Shown here one piece after another: positions 61,996-64,000 of a stretch of 64,000 bases of DNA (within the stretch, counting starts at the first letter, position 1; every line of letters starts with the position of its first letter). The stretch spans positions 40,949 to 104,948 of the forward strand of contig NZ_BMJY01000011.1 of the NCBI RefSeq assembly GCF_014643695.1, in the 5' to 3' direction. The position numbers and the translations under genes are program-made. The notes beneath the pieces were generated by a model. It made no database searches. It had not been told where the DNA came from and saw only the letters and a list, made by a program, of their open reading frames with translations. Origin of the DNA: Microbacterium album. GTDB taxonomy: Bacteria; Actinomycetota; Actinomycetes; Actinomycetales; Microbacteriaceae.

Positions 61996-63411
61996 ATGGC
62001 ACGGGACAAGTCACTGCAAGACCTGCTCGACGAGCAGGACGATGTCGTCGAGTACTTCTTCAACGAGACCATCGCCCCGCACTTCCGGGCGCGCACCGGA
62101 CTCACCGCGGCGTTCATCCCGCCGGCTTTCACCAACTGGCGCGACGAGCAGCGCGGATGGGCCGAGACGGCGGTGCTGTTCGACCAGTCGCACCACATGC
62201 CCGAGCTGTTCATCGAGGGCCCTGACGCGACGAAGCTGCTCGAAGGATTGTCCATCAACAGCTTCTCGACGTTCGATGTCGGGCGGGCGAAGCAATTCGT
62301 CTCGGTGACCCCGCGCGGCCACGTGATCGGGGACTGCGTGGCCTACCGGCTGACGGAAGATCGCTACGAGCTGATCAGCGGCATGGCAGTGCTCAACTGG
62401 GTGCAGTATCAGGCGGAGCTCGGCGGGTATGATGTGTCGATCGAGCGCGATGACCCGACACCGTACAACCCCAAGGGTCGTCGAATTCTCTACCGCTACC
62501 AGCTGGACGGGCCGAACGCGCGAGCGATCTTCGAAGACGTGCTCGACGAGCCGGTCGACGACATCCCGTTCTTCCGGACGGCACGGGTGAGCATCGCAGG
62601 CAAAGAGGTGCTCGTGCTGCGTCACGGCATGGCCGGACAGCACGGATACGAGATTTCCGGGCCGTACGACGAGGCCGACGCAGTCCGCGGAGCGATCCTC
62701 GCTGTGGGGGAGAAGCACGGTCTCGTGCGCGGCGGCACCCAGGCGTATTTCAGCACGCTGTTCGAAAGCGGCTGGATGGCGTATCCGCTACCGGCCATCT
62801 TCACAGGCGAGGAGCTGCGGGGCTTCCGCGAGTGGCTCTCCGCCGACGGGTGGGAGGCGAACTCGCAGCTGGGCGGCAGCTTCCGGACCGATGACATCGA
62901 GGACTACTACGTCACCCCGTACAACCTCGGATACGGCAAACTCGTGAAGTTCGATCACGACTTCATCGGCCGCGAGGCTCTCGAAGCGCTCGACCCCGCG
63001 GCCGAACGGCGGAACGTGACCCTCGTGTGGAACCGAGACGACGTCGTGAAGGTGCTCGCGTCGCAGCTGGGCTCGGGTCCGCGCTACAAATCGCTCGAGT
63101 TCCCGGTGTCGTACTTCGGTTTCCCGCACCTCGACGAGGTGAGGGTCGAGGAAGGCGGCGCGATCGTCGGACTGTCCGCGCATGTCGGGTACTCCAACAA
63201 CGAGGGAGATGTCCTCTCGCTCGCCTACCTCGATCCGGAGGTCGCGGCCCCCGGCACCGAGGTCATCGTGACCTGGGGCGAGCCCGGCGGCGGATCCCGC
63301 AAGCCTCACGTGGAAAAGCACGAGCAGACCACGGTTCGCGCCGTCGTAGCACCGAGCCCCTACACCTCGGCGGCGCGGCAGGACAAGGGCTCGTCCATCG
63401 TCGGGAGCTGA
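61996..63411 (+). CDS. LigM-type O-demethylase paralogue (second copy)
   Basis: A 471-residue paralogue, 16 bp after the first. Shared are FTNWRDEQRGWAETAVLFDQ, SHHMPELFIEGPDA, LRHGMAGQHGYEISGPYDEA, ESGWMAYPLPAIFTGEELRG and KFDHDFIGREALEALDP. The catalytic Tyr is kept (Tyr251 in TQAYFS), but the YVYP tyrosine is gone (HFRARTGLTAAF) and the Arg position reads ISGMAVLNW. The substrate pocket therefore differs, while the THF side is the same. It may demethylate another position or compound, or work with the first as a pair. Confidence 0.87.
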   Translation: MARDKSLQDLLDEQDDVVEYFFNETIAPHFRARTGLTAAFIPPAFTNWRDEQRGWAETAVLFDQSHHMPELFIEGPDATKLLEGLSINSFSTFDVGRAKQFVSVTPRGHVIGDCVAYRLTEDRYELISGMAVLNWVQYQAELGGYDVSIERDDPTPYNPKGRRILYRYQLDGPNARAIFEDVLDEPVDDIPFFRTARVSIAGKEVLVLRHGMAGQHGYEISGPYDEADAVRGAILAVGEKHGLVRGGTQAYFSTLFESGWMAYPLPAIFTGEELRGFREWLSADGWEANSQLGGSFRTDDIEDYYVTPYNLGYGKLVKFDHDFIGREALEALDPAAERRNVTLVWNRDDVVKVLASQLGSGPRYKSLEFPVSYFGFPHLDEVRVEEGGAIVGLSAHVGYSNNEGDVLSLAYLDPEVAAPGTEVIVTWGEPGGGSRKPHVEKHEQTTVRAVVAPSPYTSAARQDKGSSIVGS

Positions 63412-63561
63412 TCGCGTACTGCGAACCACCGCGGGCCGCCTCGCGCCGGTCCTTGGGTAGTAGGCGCAACTCCACGCCCGGGGAGGATTCCGGAACGGCG
63501 CGGGGTGAGAGATCCTCGACACCCCCGAGCCGGCGACGGGTGACGGCACACAAGGGCAGCC

Positions 63562-64000
63562 ATGCTGTTTGCTCAGCTCGAGTACTTCGTCGCGCTGGCG
63601 CGGGAGCGGCACTTCGCCCGAGCCTCTGCGGCGTCGTAGGTGTCGCCACCGGCATTGTCCGAGTCACTGCAGAAGCTGGGGGGCTGAGCTCGGCGGGCCG
63701 CTCGTGCGGCGCGGCAGCGTTCGAAGGACTGACTCCCGAGGGGAGGCCGTCCTGGTGTGGGCCCGTCGGATGATCGCCGATCACCAAGTGTTGAAGGACG
63801 AAGTAGCCGGCGCGCAGGGACGGCTGCAGCGGGTTGTGCTACCGGCTCAGGGGCCACGGCCTCGGCAGCCTCCCCAGCACCCGCCCCGACATCACCGACC
63901 CGGCTGACTAACACGCCCGGGTCAAGTCCCCGGTAGTGGTGTAGCCGCTTCGTGATCCTTCGGTGCTGGGTTAGGCGCTGAGTTCGAGGATGGTGTCGGT
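63562..64000 (+). pseudogene. decayed LysR-family regulator, runs off the window
   Basis: ATG 63562 begins MLFAQLEYFVALARERHFAR then ASAAS, a typical LysR HTH start, but TAG stands at 63637-63639. Further pieces VSPPALSESLQKLG, ELGGPLVRRGSVR and GEAVLVWARRMIADHQVLKD (about 63740-63800) follow in other frames. At least one stop and two frame changes, so inactive as read. Confidence 0.7.
63971..64000 (-). CDS. possible 3' end of a transposase gene
   Basis: A minus-strand frame ends TDTILELSA then TAA at 63973-63971. This looks like the C-terminus of some IS-element transposases seen in actinobacteria, but nine residues are too few to name it. Confidence 0.25.
   Translation of the reverse strand, partial: TDTILELSA

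Noticed and set aside
60171..62258. Minus-strand frame of 695 codons opposite the FAH and LigM genes
   Set aside because: Antisense shadow; the plus-strand proteins match known families end to end.
25448..64000. A second copy of the tRNA-Ser 3' end as right attachment site
   Set aside because: I looked for the GGTTCAAATCCCACC sequence in the island by eye and did not find it; the island may end outside the window.

Overview
The window reads as chromosomal DNA of a high-GC actinobacterium, most likely a Microbacterium or another Microbacteriaceae. Pointers are the ClpC, RadA, short ArgA and DUF7882-type genes, many apparently leaderless starts (a TANNNT box 6-8 bases before ATG/GTG), and the overall codon use. 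Nothing looks like plasmid or phage replication.

Left part, 1 to about 25.6 kb, is ordinary core genome: an acyl-CoA pair (MaoC, CaiB), an M20 hydrolase / alpha-beta hydrolase / PaiB operon, an amidohydrolase, PutA with a divergent LysR regulator, a luciferase-like monooxygenase, a DUF2975/XRE pair with a tandem operator array, clpC, argA, Mn-catalase, radA, lactate dehydrogenase, an ABC-2 exporter and a tRNA-Ser(CGA). Two intergenic gaps carry the same four-unit 11-bp repeat with identical 19/18/19 spacing. The ABC-2 ATPase is cut by an in-frame TAG just before Walker A.

An IS3-family element (25599-26890) without an evident target duplication sits directly after the tRNA-Ser terminator and marks the change to a catabolic accessory region that fills the rest of the window. 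This region is mosaic: intact operons alternate with decayed genes (SDR plus FMN reductase, a LysR regulator, two MDR oxidoreductases, a partial flavin monooxygenase, a LysR at the right edge).

Two intact blocks stand out. Block A (34.0-48.4 kb) has a TetR regulator, a cyclase-family hydrolase, an ACMSD-like amidohydrolase, two FAH-family hydrolases, and an eight-gene minus-strand operon (3-hydroxyacyl-CoA dehydrogenase, aldehyde dehydrogenase, NTF2-like protein, two crotonases, flavin monooxygenase, two-subunit CoA-transferase). Similar palindromes near the TetR gene and at two divergent promoters suggest one regulon. Block B (48.9-63.4 kb) combines two tandem LigM-type tetrahydrofolate-dependent aryl O-demethylases, the C1-recycling set MetF-FolD-PurU, a gentisate ring-cleavage route (gentisate 1,2-dioxygenase, probable mycothiol-type maleylpyruvate isomerase, FAH hydrolase), a NitT/TauT-type ABC importer, a TPP enzyme and an IclR regulator. 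A GTP cyclohydrolase I gene (folE) upstream could raise folate supply. The simplest reading is import of a methoxylated aromatic acid, methyl transfer to tetrahydrofolate, oxidation of the methyl group to formate, and gentisate-type ring cleavage.

Several island genes (folD, the TPP enzyme tail, two LysR genes) carry single-base frame breaks. Whether these are real decay or consensus errors cannot be told from the sequence alone.
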